Notes: generated by a model not told the origin, from the sequence alone. A stretch of DNA of 64,000 bases from Nitrospira sp. (GCA_024760505.1 CP058931.1:3358001-3422000), one strand, 5' to 3'; counted from the first letter of the stretch, positions 18,117 through 27,732 are shown. A program made the numbers and translations.

Positions 18117-19661
18117 ATGCCGGACCAGAATCATGTTTCGTTGATGATCCTGGCTGCACCGGTTGTTGCCGCAACACTCAGTCTCTTCATCAAAAATATT
18201 CGTATGCTTCACGGCTTGAACGTCATGACTATGGTAATTCTGGTGGTGGCCGATCTGGTTCTCTGGGCAACCGTGGTTCGTGAGGAATCCTTTACGGCAC
18301 TCGGAAATGTGGTGGTTATTGACAGCCTCTCGATTTTCATTCTCTCAATCGTCGTAGGTATTGGTTTTTCCTGTTCGATTTATCTGTGGTCGTATTTTGA
18401 TGATGAGGCTATTCAAGAGTTGGTCCAGCCTCGTCGCCTCTGGACCTTTTTTCCCCTGTATCACGTATTTTTATTTGCCATGATTGTGGCCACCCTGGCA
18501 AACAGTCTCGGTGTGCAATGGGTTGCCATAGAGGCGACGACGCTGGCGACCGTGTTCCTCATTACATTTTTTAAAAGTCGGGAAAGCTTGGAGGCCGGAT
18601 GGAAATATCTTATCCTCTGCTCTGTCGGCATTGCCCTCGCTTTATTCGGAACGGTCCTGACGTATTATTCGTCTATTCGTGTGCTTGGAGAAGAAAACGC
18701 TGCGTTGAACCTGACCAGCCTATTGCCGGTGGCTGCTCAAATGGATGGACACGTGCTGAAGTTGGCTTTCATCTTTATTCTGGTCGGGTACGGCACAAAG
18801 ATTGGTCTTGTCCCGATGCATACCTGGTTACCTGAGGCCTATAGCGAAGCGCCGGCCCCGGTCACCGCCATGCTGGCCGGAGTGCTTGAAACCGTTGCGG
18901 TGTATGCCGTCCTCCGGAGTAAATCCATTGTGGATCAGGCCGTCTCCCCGGGGTTTACAGGGAACCTCTTGATCTTGATCGGATTGGTCTCGTTTGGGAC
19001 GGCAGCTTTATTTATCCTGATTCAACGTGACTACAAACGCCTTTTTGCGTACTCCAGCATCGAGCATATGGGCCTGGCCATGTTGGGGTTTGGTATTGGC
19101 GGACCATTAGGGACCTTCGGGGGGCTTTGGCATCTCCTCAATCATGCCTTGGCCAAATCGCTGGGATTTTTTGCCGTCGGCAATATTTTTCGCCGGTATC
19201 GAACCCGACAGATTCATGAGGTTCAGGGCATGGCCAAAGTCCAACCCATTACCGCGATCGCATTTCTTGTCGGGGGCTTGGCTCTGGTGGGAATGCCTCC
19301 GTTTTCACTTTTTAATAGTGAACTGTTAATGATCACCTCGCTGGCTCAAATGACCTTTCAATTTGATTCGTTTCATCTGGGACGGTTTCTGACCATTACG
19401 GTATCACATGAAATTCGAAGCCTTGGAATCATCATGGTGATCGTCCTGCTATCGGTGGCGTTATTTGGAGGATTTATCTACCGGCTGACCGGCATGGTAT
19501 GGGGCACACCACCTGCAGGAATCAGACAAGGAGAAGCCTGGCACATCGGGCAACTCCCACTTGCCTTATCGGTCTTCGCGTTGGTGTGGATGGGGTTTTA
19601 TCTTCCCGCCCAGATTGAAACTCTCTTACAACGGGCCACCGACGTGGTGATAGGAAGGTAA
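18117..19661 (+). CDS. hyfF: Hyf-type antiporter-like subunit F, copy 2
   Basis: This 514-residue protein is a close paralogue of the gene directly before it, with the same signature blocks: WVAIEATTLATVFLITFFKSRESLEAGWKY, GYGTKIGLVPMHTWLPEAYSEAPAPVTAML, RDYKRLFAYSSIEHMGLAMLG and WHLLNHALAKSLGFFA. The start codon follows the previous TAA immediately. The complex thus carries three antiporter-type subunits (one HyfB, two HyfF types), as in complex I, giving potential for more ion translocation per turnover than E. coli formate hydrogenlyase-1. A tandem duplication is the simplest origin. Confidence 0.88.
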   Translation: MPDQNHVSLMILAAPVVAATLSLFIKNIRMLHGLNVMTMVILVVADLVLWATVVREESFTALGNVVVIDSLSIFILSIVVGIGFSCSIYLWSYFDDEAIQELVQPRRLWTFFPLYHVFLFAMIVATLANSLGVQWVAIEATTLATVFLITFFKSRESLEAGWKYLILCSVGIALALFGTVLTYYSSIRVLGEENAALNLTSLLPVAAQMDGHVLKLAFIFILVGYGTKIGLVPMHTWLPEAYSEAPAPVTAMLAGVLETVAVYAVLRSKSIVDQAVSPGFTGNLLILIGLVSFGTAALFILIQRDYKRLFAYSSIEHMGLAMLGFGIGGPLGTFGGLWHLLNHALAKSLGFFAVGNIFRRYRTRQIHEVQGMAKVQPITAIAFLVGGLALVGMPPFSLFNSELLMITSLAQMTFQFDSFHLGRFLTITVSHEIRSLGIIMVIVLLSVALFGGFIYRLTGMVWGTPPAGIRQGEAWHIGQLPLALSVFALVWMGFYLPAQIETLLQRATDVVIGR

Positions 19662-19667
19662 TCAAAC

Positions 19668-21266
19668 ATGGAACCGGTATTGAATCCAGTTGAACATTTG
19701 CAACGCATATTTGGTCCGGCGATTAACCGTGTTTCCACCAACCACGGGATTCCTGTGGTCCATGTGCACACCAATCAGATTTCAGCGATTACCAGATATA
19801 TTCATACCAACGAGGCACTCAGAGGGACCCTTTCTTTACTATGGGCTGTCGATCACCGTCCTCGTGACGTGCGCTACGAACTCTGGTACTTGTTTACGCT
19901 CGGTGAATCCAAGGACTGGCTTATTGTCTCCACGGATCTCCTGGGGGAAGAACGGCTCTTTGAGTCCATCACGCCCAAAATTCATGCGGCCAACTGGTAT
20001 GAGCGCGAAATCCGGGATATGTTCGGTCTGATCGCCCAAGGGCATCCGGACCTTCGGCGCTTAGTCCGGCACAATCATTGGCCTAAGGGTGTTCACCCGT
20101 TACACAAAAATTTTCCATGGAATTCGGTCTTGCAATGGCGCCAACCTCCCGGATCGGTCGATGGTCATTTTATTCATGGGGAAGGCGTGTTCGAAGTGCC
20201 GGTGGGTCCCATTCATGCCGGAATCATTGAACCCGGGCACTTCCGGTTTACTGTGGCCGGAGAACCTATTATGCACCTCGATCTCCAACATTTTTGGAAA
20301 CATCGTGGTGTGGAAAAGTTGTTTGAACAACAGACGCTATCCGGTGGAGTGGCATTGGCTGAGCGAATATCAGGGGACACCACTCTTGGCCATAGCCTCG
20401 CTTATTGCCAGGCCGTAGAAATGTTATGGGAGATTCACGTCCCCCGTCGGGCCAGATATCTCAGAAGCGTGTTTCTGGAATTGGAGCGCCTCCACAATCA
20501 CATTGGTGATGTAGGAGGTATTTGCAATGACACGGCCTATGCGCTAGCCCATGCTCACTGCAGTCGGTTGAAAGAACGGGTGATGCAACTGAATGATCGA
20601 CTGACAGGTTCGAGATTTCTTCGAGGGGTGAATTGCGTGGGAGGGGTAGACATTGACCTTTCGACGGATCAGTTTTCCGAGCTGGTTGCCGAACTGGAAC
20701 ACATTGAAAAAGATTTTTCCGAACTGGAGCAGATTATCGCCGTCAATGCCTCGTTGATCGATCGGTTTGAGAGCACGGGGATTCTCAAAAAGCAGACCGC
20801 TTGGGATCATGGGGTCGTCGGAGTGGTTGGTCGGGCTTCGGGCATTGATCGGGATCTCCGAAGAGATCGGCCCTTTGCAGCCTATGATGAGCTTTCGGTA
20901 CGTGTAGCCGGTTCTTCACATGGGGATGTGCGAGCCAGGGTTCAGGTCCGGGTGAGTGAGATTCATGAATCCATTCGACTCATTCGCGAGATTCAACGCA
21001 TGCTTCCTGATGGTCCGCTGAAGGGGGATCGTCAGGTGGTTCCTGACTCCGGAGCGTGGGCGCTCTCTGCGGTCGAAGGGTGGCGTGGTGAAATTTTGTA
21101 TTTCCTGATGGTTGGCGAACATGAACAAATTCATCGCTGTAAGGTCCGGGACCCCTCGTTTGTCAATTGGCCGGCCATTCAAATGGCGGTCATCGGAAAT
21201 ATTATTCCCGATTTTCCTCTCGTTAATAAAAGCTTCAGTCTTTCTTATGCCGGGAATGACTTGTAA
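19668..21266 (+). CDS. hyfG: Hyf/Ehr large subunit lacking nickel ligands
   Basis: The 532-residue protein fuses a NuoC-like domain (about 25-165, with NWYEREIRDMFG) to a NuoD/hydrogenase-large-subunit domain (about 178-532). In catalytic [NiFe] hydrogenases the first nickel motif is ERxCGxC; here the same place reads ERISGDTTLGHS (232-243) without cysteine. The terminal DPCxxC motif is also absent; the chain ends NIIPDFPLVNKSFSLSYAGNDL. The protein therefore cannot hold the Ni-Fe centre and matches the energy-converting hydrogenase-related (Ehr) large subunits. No C-terminal maturation peptide is seen either. The electron partner is unknown. Confidence 0.9.
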   Translation: MEPVLNPVEHLQRIFGPAINRVSTNHGIPVVHVHTNQISAITRYIHTNEALRGTLSLLWAVDHRPRDVRYELWYLFTLGESKDWLIVSTDLLGEERLFESITPKIHAANWYEREIRDMFGLIAQGHPDLRRLVRHNHWPKGVHPLHKNFPWNSVLQWRQPPGSVDGHFIHGEGVFEVPVGPIHAGIIEPGHFRFTVAGEPIMHLDLQHFWKHRGVEKLFEQQTLSGGVALAERISGDTTLGHSLAYCQAVEMLWEIHVPRRARYLRSVFLELERLHNHIGDVGGICNDTAYALAHAHCSRLKERVMQLNDRLTGSRFLRGVNCVGGVDIDLSTDQFSELVAELEHIEKDFSELEQIIAVNASLIDRFESTGILKKQTAWDHGVVGVVGRASGIDRDLRRDRPFAAYDELSVRVAGSSHGDVRARVQVRVSEIHESIRLIREIQRMLPDGPLKGDRQVVPDSGAWALSAVEGWRGEILYFLMVGEHEQIHRCKVRDPSFVNWPAIQMAVIGNIIPDFPLVNKSFSLSYAGNDL

Positions 21267-21414
21267 TACATTACAAGGGGTGCAACGTGAAGGGTCGGGG
21301 GAGGGGTGGTAAACAGGTAACACAACCAGCGGGATGACAGGGAAGAGCGACAGGGAGCCCTATTTCCCACTTGACGTCTTCGGGGTGTATGACCCGCAAA
21401 AATGAGGAGAGACC

Positions 21415-21978
21415 ATGTTTAAGATTCTCAAAAAAAGTTTCAAAACAGGAATAGTGACCGGCCAATATCCCCCTGCTCCTGCCTGGCAGAAATTTTCTGT
21501 TGCGCCAACAGCGCAAAAGAAGGCCGAACTGTTTCGAAAGTCGCTAACCATTCGTGAAGTGGATACCGGTTCGTGTAATGCCTGTGAAATGGAAATGAAT
21601 GCCTTAGCCAATCCTGTCTATGACATCGAACGCCTTGGAATTCATATTGCCGCGTCGCCTCGTCACGCGGATGCCTTGGTGGTGACTGGTCCGGTTACGG
21701 TGAACATGGAAGGTCCGCTGAAAGATGTGTTTAAAACCACGCCCAATCCAAAATTAGTCATTGCCTTAGGTGATTGTGCCATCAATTGTGGAATCTTTAA
21801 AGGAAGCTATGCGGTGACTGGTCCGGTCGATCAACATATTCCGGTTGATGTTCGCATCCCCGGATGTCCTCCGCGCCCGGCCGAAATTATTGAGGCCTTG
21901 ACGGAGCTTCGGAAAGGCGTCACGACCTTTACCAGGTGGTTCAAAAAACTTTCCGGAAAACGGGCAACTGATTCTTGA
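21415..21978 (+). CDS. hyfI: NuoB-like iron-sulfur subunit (HyfI/EhrS-like)
   Basis: This 187-residue protein carries the proximal (N2-type) 4Fe-4S cluster. C54 and C57 in SCNAC, C121 in GDCAIN and C151 in GCPPRP are the four expected ligands, so the cluster is retained although the partner large subunit has lost its nickel site. A clear GAGGAGA site precedes the ATG. The gene ends the operon, 148 bp after the large subunit. No HyfH/NuoI-like ferredoxin gene adjoins it. Confidence 0.9.
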   Translation: MFKILKKSFKTGIVTGQYPPAPAWQKFSVAPTAQKKAELFRKSLTIREVDTGSCNACEMEMNALANPVYDIERLGIHIAASPRHADALVVTGPVTVNMEGPLKDVFKTTPNPKLVIALGDCAINCGIFKGSYAVTGPVDQHIPVDVRIPGCPPRPAEIIEALTELRKGVTTFTRWFKKLSGKRATDS

Positions 21979-22073
21979 GTCGTTTTGTCTGTGACCGGAA
22001 AGCGACTTTTAATAATGGACTGGTAATGGCCGGATGCCGGATTTTAGAAATCTCTAGCGATTGGGAGATTATC

Positions 22074-22274
22074 ATGAAATTATTATTACCCTTCTTTGCC
22101 ATGATTCTTAAGGTAGGTCCGGCCTAGGCCTATGAAGAAATCCAGGTTCTCAATGGGGGTGCGATATCCGGAAAGGTGATTATTAAAGGAGAGAAGCCGA
22201 GAGCGATGGCCTTTAATTTGGTTACGATTCTTGATCTCCGAAACGGTATTGGTGGCTCATCAGACTACTTTTGA
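22074..22274 (+). pseudogene. signal-peptide gene broken by an amber stop
   Basis: ATG at 22074 opens a signal peptide (MKLLLPFFAMILKVGPA) that is cut by TAG at codon 18. Beyond it the same frame continues as AYEEIQVLNGGAISGKVIIKGEKP and ends at a TGA at 22272. The amber lies where a signal peptidase site of the type PAQA would have a Gln codon (CAG to TAG). The mature part resembles the start of small secreted beta-sandwich proteins with a GGxISGKV motif. The frame ends after 66 codons, so the gene is both interrupted and truncated. The function is not known. Confidence 0.55.
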
Positions 22275-22408
22275 ATTTGACGTTGGTCTGCATTGTTGAT
22301 TGCCGCGCCGAATAATTGCCTTCATTAGCTGTGTTGGTATGCGGTATGAAGTATGAGGGTGATCAATGAGTGGGTTCTCCTTTATTGATATGTGGCGAAG
22401 AAATCTCA

Positions 22409-23236
22409 TTAGGACTCTGAGTAGAAAAATAATTGCACGCCGATGGTGATGACCAGGAGAGCCCAGAGGATTTTGAATGCAAATTGGACGCGGGAGGTGG
22501 TCTGCAACGGGGCATGAGATCGTGGTATGAACTCGCCGGCAAACCAGGCTAGACCACCCGCCAAGGCCAATGTGCCCATGATGTTATGGTGAGTCTGAAT
22601 TTCGTGGCCACCTGGATGGAGGCCATGCATGTGGCGAAACAACATAAGGCCACCGACCAGTGCAAAACCCGGCAGAAGTGATCGCCAGAACACGTGAGAA
22701 AATTTTCCAGCCCGAAGGAACCCTTCCACCAGGCCGACAGACAGGGCCAGGATGCCGAATATTTTGTGTTGCAGCATTTCAGGATCTTTGCCGGATAAGG
22801 TTTCGGCTAATGTCCACGAGCCAATGGGCCATGCCAAATGATCGCTCCAGATCAACAGGAAGATTCCTGATCCAATCAGTGAACCCGGCAAGAGCCAACG
22901 AACCCACATTAAGGCTTGCCAACCCATCACTGTTTGCCATTCACTGAGACCCATCAGAATGACACCGACTCCAACGAACGCATGGTTGAATTCGCTGTAG
23001 GCAATCCCTTCGGGGGAGCCTTCCCATTGTCCGACCTGTGGAGCAGCGTCCGGATGGTGGACGGTGTGCTTGTGGTGAGTGTCTTCCTCCGAAATGTTGT
23101 GTGGTTCGGCCCAGGCGGAAGGTAGTCCAGGGTGCAGCTTGTGGTTTATTGGTTCCCATAGGCCTTGAATGAGTAGTAACCCGAAAAAAATCCGATAGAG
23201 CCAGGTAAACAGGATAGTAGGAGGCATGATGCTCAC
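22409..23236 (-). CDS. histidine-rich polytopic membrane protein
   Basis: The protein (about 275 residues from GTG 23236, preceded by GTGAGG) has an N-terminal membrane helix. An external loop rich in His follows (EEDTHHKHTVHHPDAAP). Five or six further helices carry paired histidines, for example LQHKIFGILALSVGLVEG and FRHMHGLHPGGHEIQTHHNIMG. Histidines at helix ends suggest metal (copper) or heme handling, but no named family is recognised. ATG at 23227 is an alternative start. It is convergent with the Hyf operon. Confidence 0.7.
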   Translation of the reverse strand: MSIMPPTILFTWLYRIFFGLLLIQGLWEPINHKLHPGLPSAWAEPHNISEEDTHHKHTVHHPDAAPQVGQWEGSPEGIAYSEFNHAFVGVGVILMGLSEWQTVMGWQALMWVRWLLPGSLIGSGIFLLIWSDHLAWPIGSWTLAETLSGKDPEMLQHKIFGILALSVGLVEGFLRAGKFSHVFWRSLLPGFALVGGLMLFRHMHGLHPGGHEIQTHHNIMGTLALAGGLAWFAGEFIPRSHAPLQTTSRVQFAFKILWALLVITIGVQLFFYSES

Positions 23237-23426
23237 GTGTTCCTCACTGAAGATTTTCCTTTGGTTATGGTTTTTCCAATGTAGGACGGTTGGAGAATAA
23301 TGTTTTGCTGAAACTGGAAAATAGAATTCGGGCATTTCGCTAAATAGGACTGGTCATATCGTTTATTCAGAGTATGGACGGTTACCGTCCCTGGTGTGCG
23401 ATCGTTTGAACCGGTGAAGCAGCATT

Positions 23427-24629
23427 CTACTGTGGCGCCCTTCGATCCATCCTCTCTGCATGGGAGAAAGTGACCAATTCTTTCCCTTCTAGGCTTTGCT
23501 GAACCAGCTGGGGAATGTCGAGGGCTTGCTCGACTTTGAGTATATGGGGTAGCTGGCATCGTGTTTGTGGATGTTTTGGGACAAAGAGGGTGCAGCAGTC
23601 CTGGTCAGGTTCGATGGAGGTCTCGAATGATCCCAGTGCTTGAGCCTGTTGCGTGATTTCCAGTTTATCCATCCCGATAAGCGGTCGAAGAATGGGAAGA
23701 GACGTCGCTTCGTTAATGACGGAAATATTTTCCGGGGTTTGGGACGCCACCTGACCCAGGCTGTCCCCGGTCGTGAGGGCCCATGCCTCTTCCTGCTCGG
23801 CAATTCGTGTGGCGATGCGGAGCATCAAGCGACGGTAAAGCACGACGCGAACGGGTGGCGGCGTGTTGATGACGATTTGGCTTTGAATATCACCAAAGGG
23901 AATGAGATGAAGACGGGAAGAAAGTTGGTACTTCGTGAGCAACGCGACCTGATCGCGGACTTTTTCCTCAGAAACCCGTGAAAGATATGGCCGACCGTGA
24001 AAATGCACAAAGACGGCTTTACAGCCACGTTTCATCATGCGATAGGCTGCCACTGGAGAATCGATACCACCGGAAATGAGACAGATGACTTTTCCCCCGG
24101 TCCCCGTCGGTAGTCCCCCGGGTCCCGCGTCCCTTTGACAGGAGTAGTAGGCGTAGGGCGGGACTAATTCGATAAAAATCGTCATGTCGGGGTGTGAAAG
24201 ATTGACTCGCTTGCCGGTATGGTCGGCGATGGTGGCCCCGATTTCTCGTTCCACGTCCATGGAGGTTTTGACGAATCGCTTGTCTGCCCGTTTGGCACTG
24301 ACTCGAAAGGTAGCATAAGGATGAGTGGGCAGGTGGGCAACGATCGCATCTTTGAGAACCGTAAGATCGGATTGGTCGTAAGCCAATGGCACGGCTCTGG
24401 TCAAAGAAAAATTGACGATACCGAATACGCGCTTGATCTGTTCCTGCAAGCGCGGCCACGCCGCCTCATCCTCGAAGCTCACCCGTATTCGTCCCTGGAG
24501 TGCTTCGACATGCACATGTGCCAGGGGTTTCAGGGCCCCTCGTAGATGGTGGACTAACCGGTATTCGAAATGTTTCCGGTTGCCTCCCTTGAGGGCGAGT
24601 TCATGATAATGCACTAAGACATGAAGCAT
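23427..24629 (-). CDS. thiI: tRNA 4-thiouridine synthase ThiI
   Basis: This 400-residue enzyme has an N-terminal ferredoxin-like region, then a THUMP RNA-binding domain (about 60-165). The PP-loop ATPase carries SGGIDS at 186-191 and PLIGMDKLEI further on. The C-terminal rhodanese domain of E. coli ThiI is missing, so it matches the shorter form common outside gammaproteobacteria and should act mainly in s4U8 tRNA modification. Its ATG overlaps the trxB stop as TAATG, indicating co-translation. Confidence 0.9.
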   Translation of the reverse strand: MLHVLVHYHELALKGGNRKHFEYRLVHHLRGALKPLAHVHVEALQGRIRVSFEDEAAWPRLQEQIKRVFGIVNFSLTRAVPLAYDQSDLTVLKDAIVAHLPTHPYATFRVSAKRADKRFVKTSMDVEREIGATIADHTGKRVNLSHPDMTIFIELVPPYAYYSCQRDAGPGGLPTGTGGKVICLISGGIDSPVAAYRMMKRGCKAVFVHFHGRPYLSRVSEEKVRDQVALLTKYQLSSRLHLIPFGDIQSQIVINTPPPVRVVLYRRLMLRIATRIAEQEEAWALTTGDSLGQVASQTPENISVINEATSLPILRPLIGMDKLEITQQAQALGSFETSIEPDQDCCTLFVPKHPQTRCQLPHILKVEQALDIPQLVQQSLEGKELVTFSHAERMDRRAPQ

Positions 24630-25552
24630 TAGTGGAGTGATTCTAGATATCGCTCGGCGTCAATGGCCGCCATGCATCCCGATCCGGCTGCCGTAATGGC
24701 CTGGCGATAATGTGAATCCTGCACATCACCTGATGCAAAAACGCCGGGGATGTTGGTGGTAGACCGATTTGGCTGAGTGCGGATATAGCCTTGCTCGTCC
24801 ATATCGATGAGTCCGGTAAACAGGCTGGTGTTCGGTGTATGGCCGATGGCCACGAAGACGCCAGATACCGGAATCTCTTCAACCTGGTTGGTTTGTACGT
24901 TGCGGACCCGGATTCCTTTCACGACCTCATCACCCAGGACCTCTTCAAGAGCACTATTCCATTGAAAGGCGATCTTTTCATTGTTGATGGCCCGGTCCTG
25001 CATGATTTTTGATGCGCGCAATTTATCGCGACGATGAACGAGGGTGACTTTTGAAGCGAATTTTGTCAGAAATGTCGCTTCTTCTACGGCGCTATCACCG
25101 CCGCCGATGACCGCAATCTCCTTGCCACGAAAAAAGAACCCGTCGCAGGTGGCACATGTCGAAACACCATGACCCATGAGGCGGCTTTCGGAGGGCAGGC
25201 CCAGTAAATTGGCCGAGGCTCCGGTCGCAATTATCAGGGTTCGGGTTTCCAGAGTGGCTTCGTCATCAACCGTGATCTGAAAGGGGCGCATCTGGAGATC
25301 TACCTTGGTGACATGCCCCTGGCGAAATTGCGTCCCGAACCGTTCGGCTTGGGCCCGCATGTCTTGAATGAGTTGAGGTCCCATGATGCCTTTGGGAAAT
25401 CCGGGGAAATTTTCCACATCGGTGGTGATGGTTAATTGTCCGCCAGGTTGCGAACCATCAATAAGCAAGGGGGAAAGATTGGCTCGAGCGGTATAAACGG
25501 CGGCGGTTAATCCAGCCGGGCCCGATCCCAGAATAATGACGTCATGCACCAT
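24629..25552 (-). CDS. trxB: thioredoxin reductase
   Basis: This 307-residue flavoprotein has the FAD motif GSGPAGLTAAVYTARA (9-24), the redox-active pair C133-A-T-C136 followed by D137, and the NADPH motif IGGGDSAVEEA. The C-terminal FAD-binding segment GVFASGDVQD is also present. It transfers electrons from NADPH to thioredoxin in the cytoplasm. The stop codon overlaps the thiI start. Length and motif order are fully typical. Confidence 0.95.
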   Translation of the reverse strand: MVHDVIILGSGPAGLTAAVYTARANLSPLLIDGSQPGGQLTITTDVENFPGFPKGIMGPQLIQDMRAQAERFGTQFRQGHVTKVDLQMRPFQITVDDEATLETRTLIIATGASANLLGLPSESRLMGHGVSTCATCDGFFFRGKEIAVIGGGDSAVEEATFLTKFASKVTLVHRRDKLRASKIMQDRAINNEKIAFQWNSALEEVLGDEVVKGIRVRNVQTNQVEEIPVSGVFVAIGHTPNTSLFTGLIDMDEQGYIRTQPNRSTTNIPGVFASGDVQDSHYRQAITAAGSGCMAAIDAERYLESLH

Positions 25553-25590
25553 GCGTGGACTCCTTACAGTTAGACATGTAGGTGAACGGT

Positions 25591-26229
25591 CTATGGGGTA
25601 TTGAGGCTGCGGCGGGCCGTTCGTGACCTCGCCTCACTGACATATGTCCTATACAATGACTGGACCGCATGGCGCAACTGTGTACGTGACCATGTTCCAT
25701 CCAATACGGCGTCGGCATAGTCGAGTTTGTGGCGAAGGGGCATTTGTTGTCTGATTCGCCGGAGGGCTTGGGCCTTGGTCAGGCCATCACGACGGCAGGC
25801 GCGGGTGAGTTGAGTAGCCCGGTCGGCGGTAACCACGATGACATGATCCATACGCCTGTGTGCACCGGCTTCCAATAATAACGCAGCATCATAAATGATA
25901 ACCGCATGGGGATCTTCGTGTCGCATGCTTTTAACCTGTTTGGCCTGTTCTCGGGCGACACGGGGATGAATGATCGCTTGCAAAACGTGTAATTTCTTAG
26001 GGGATTTAAACACGATATCGGCGAGAGCTTGGCGATTGATGGTGCGGTCTTCGGCAAGCACTTGTGTTCCGAATTTCTTGACGATATCCCTCCAAGCCGG
26101 TTTCCCAGGTTGGACAACGGCTCTGGCCAGTTCGTCGGCGTCAATAATCCTGGCTCCAAGTGATTGAAATATCCTGGCGACGGTCGTTTTTCCTGATGCC
26201 AATCCTCCAGTTAACCCGACGACGACCAT
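25591..26229 (-). CDS. coaE: dephospho-CoA kinase
   Basis: The 212-residue kinase catalyses the last step of coenzyme A synthesis. The P-loop GLTGGLASGKTTVA sits right after the start, followed by IIDADELARAVVQPG. VIIYDAALLLEAG matches the family's conserved D-A-PLLFE region. ATG at 26229 puts the P-loop near residue 5, as usual for CoaE; longer upstream starts (26244, 26286) add hydrophobic residues not typical of the family. The trxB gene follows on the same strand after 38 bp. Confidence 0.9.
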   Translation of the reverse strand: MVVVGLTGGLASGKTTVARIFQSLGARIIDADELARAVVQPGKPAWRDIVKKFGTQVLAEDRTINRQALADIVFKSPKKLHVLQAIIHPRVAREQAKQVKSMRHEDPHAVIIYDAALLLEAGAHRRMDHVIVVTADRATQLTRACRRDGLTKAQALRRIRQQMPLRHKLDYADAVLDGTWSRTQLRHAVQSLYRTYVSEARSRTARRSLNTP

Positions 26230-26381
26230 AGCCAACCATAGCATAGGGGGTTGGGAGCGACAATAAATGAGGAAAAATTTTGGCACCAGCTTGACCCTGC
26301 CAAACCCCTTGGGTTATTGACTCGATGAGAGTCCTTTTCTTTGGGTGAGCCGTTCGACGGCCAAGAGCGTGACAGGGGAGA

Positions 26382-27446
26382 ATGAACACCGTGAGAGTTC
26401 AACACATGCCGACCACCATTCCACCAGTTTTCTTTTTATGTGCCCTGATTCTGTGTGTCCTGCCTGGATTGGCGTCTGCCAATACTGAGGAACTTGCGCC
26501 CTCTGAGGCTGTTGTCTCGTCGGTATGGCAGGTTGCCTTGGATGGATCAGGGCATTTCACCTCGATTCAAGAAGCGATTGATCAGGCTGCATCAGGTGAT
26601 ACGATTTTGATTAAACGGGGAGCCTATGCCGAGGATGTTACTGTACATAGCAAAGAGGGTTTGTCGATTATCGGTGAAGGCATGGACCTGGTAGTTTTGA
26701 CCGGGAAAAAGCGTGTCGGGACTCTTCATATTGGTAAGTGGCCGTATGGGGCAACGAATGTGACGATTCAAGATCTGTCCGTGATTCAACATGGAGGATT
26801 GGGAGTCGGGATTTTTAATGGCAGTGGCGTGCGATTAACACGGATTCGTGTCAATGGAATGGTGTTTAGTCAACAGGTGCAGGATGTTCATTTGGAAGAT
26901 TGTGTGATTGGTGACAGTGAGACAACAGGTGTGGCATTTGCGGATTCTACAGGCACCCTATCCGGCAATCTGATTTACCATAATGACCATGGCGTGGCTA
27001 TCGGAGGCAACTCTGATGTGACCCTCAGACAGAATGTGATAACCCGAAGTCTTTATGAAGCCGTGTTGATGACTGACCAGTCCAAAGCCCGGTTGATTCA
27101 AAATACCCTGGCTCAAAACGGAGGCGGGGCCGCTTTTCATGACGATGCCCAAGCCGATGTGCAGGGAAATATTATTAGTCAGAGCGCAGTAGGTTTTTTA
27201 TTTTTTCCGGGGAGTCACACCACGTTGGCCTTTAACGCCTTGTCAGGCAACCAGGGGGATTATGTCATGACCGGGACTCCACCCACCCCGGCTCCGGAAC
27301 GCGCAGGGAAAACTGATGTACAATTTGCTCCTGGTTTTGTCAGTCCTGAAAACGGGGATTTTCGTCTTCAGTCCGATTCTTCCATGATCCAGGTTGGTGC
27401 CTTCCCATATTTAGGGGCTCTGCCTCCGGTTTCTTCCAACCCATAA
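26382..27446 (+). CDS. secreted right-handed beta-helix (NosD-like) protein
   Basis: This 354-residue protein has a signal peptide (about 1-33, ending LASA) and then repeating short strands with the periodicity of a parallel beta-helix (about 55-300). The N-terminal GHFTSIQEAIDQAASGDTILIKRGAY motif is the classic opening of NosD/pectate-lyase-like repeats. Later turns show recurring GNLIYHNDHGVAIGGNS-type rungs. No nitrous-oxide reductase genes are nearby, so a NosD metabolic role cannot be claimed; a periplasmic carbohydrate- or surface-binding role is possible. ATG at 26406 is an alternative start. Confidence 0.75.
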   Translation: MNTVRVQHMPTTIPPVFFLCALILCVLPGLASANTEELAPSEAVVSSVWQVALDGSGHFTSIQEAIDQAASGDTILIKRGAYAEDVTVHSKEGLSIIGEGMDLVVLTGKKRVGTLHIGKWPYGATNVTIQDLSVIQHGGLGVGIFNGSGVRLTRIRVNGMVFSQQVQDVHLEDCVIGDSETTGVAFADSTGTLSGNLIYHNDHGVAIGGNSDVTLRQNVITRSLYEAVLMTDQSKARLIQNTLAQNGGGAAFHDDAQADVQGNIISQSAVGFLFFPGSHTTLAFNALSGNQGDYVMTGTPPTPAPERAGKTDVQFAPGFVSPENGDFRLQSDSSMIQVGAFPYLGALPPVSSNP

Positions 27447-27732
27447 ATTCCTTTTCAGCTCCGTCTGTCCAAGTGTCTGCGGCCTTTTTCTTCGAGAAGT
27501 CTCAGTGCACGACCGGACGAGTCTTTTTCAACACTCCATGAATTTTCTCCGGTTGGTTTTTGTCACCCATGCGTGAATGAGAATATGGAATTTTTAAAGC
27601 CTTCAAGAGTCTTCTTTGTGGTGGGACATCGTTGGCGCAGAAATCCATAACCTGCCCCTCTCTCGCCTCGCACCAACGCTATGCCACGCAGACCCAGGGG
27701 TTCTGCACATCCCGGAACTACGGTATTTTGGA

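Noticed and set aside
12963..21978. The operon as an active [NiFe] hydrogenase or formate hydrogenlyase
   Set aside because: The large subunit has no nickel cysteines and no maturation tail, and no formate dehydrogenase or ferredoxin subunit is present.
26382..27446. NosD (nitrous-oxide reductase maturation) function
   Set aside because: The protein has only the generic beta-helix repeats, and no nosZ, nosF or nosY gene is nearby.
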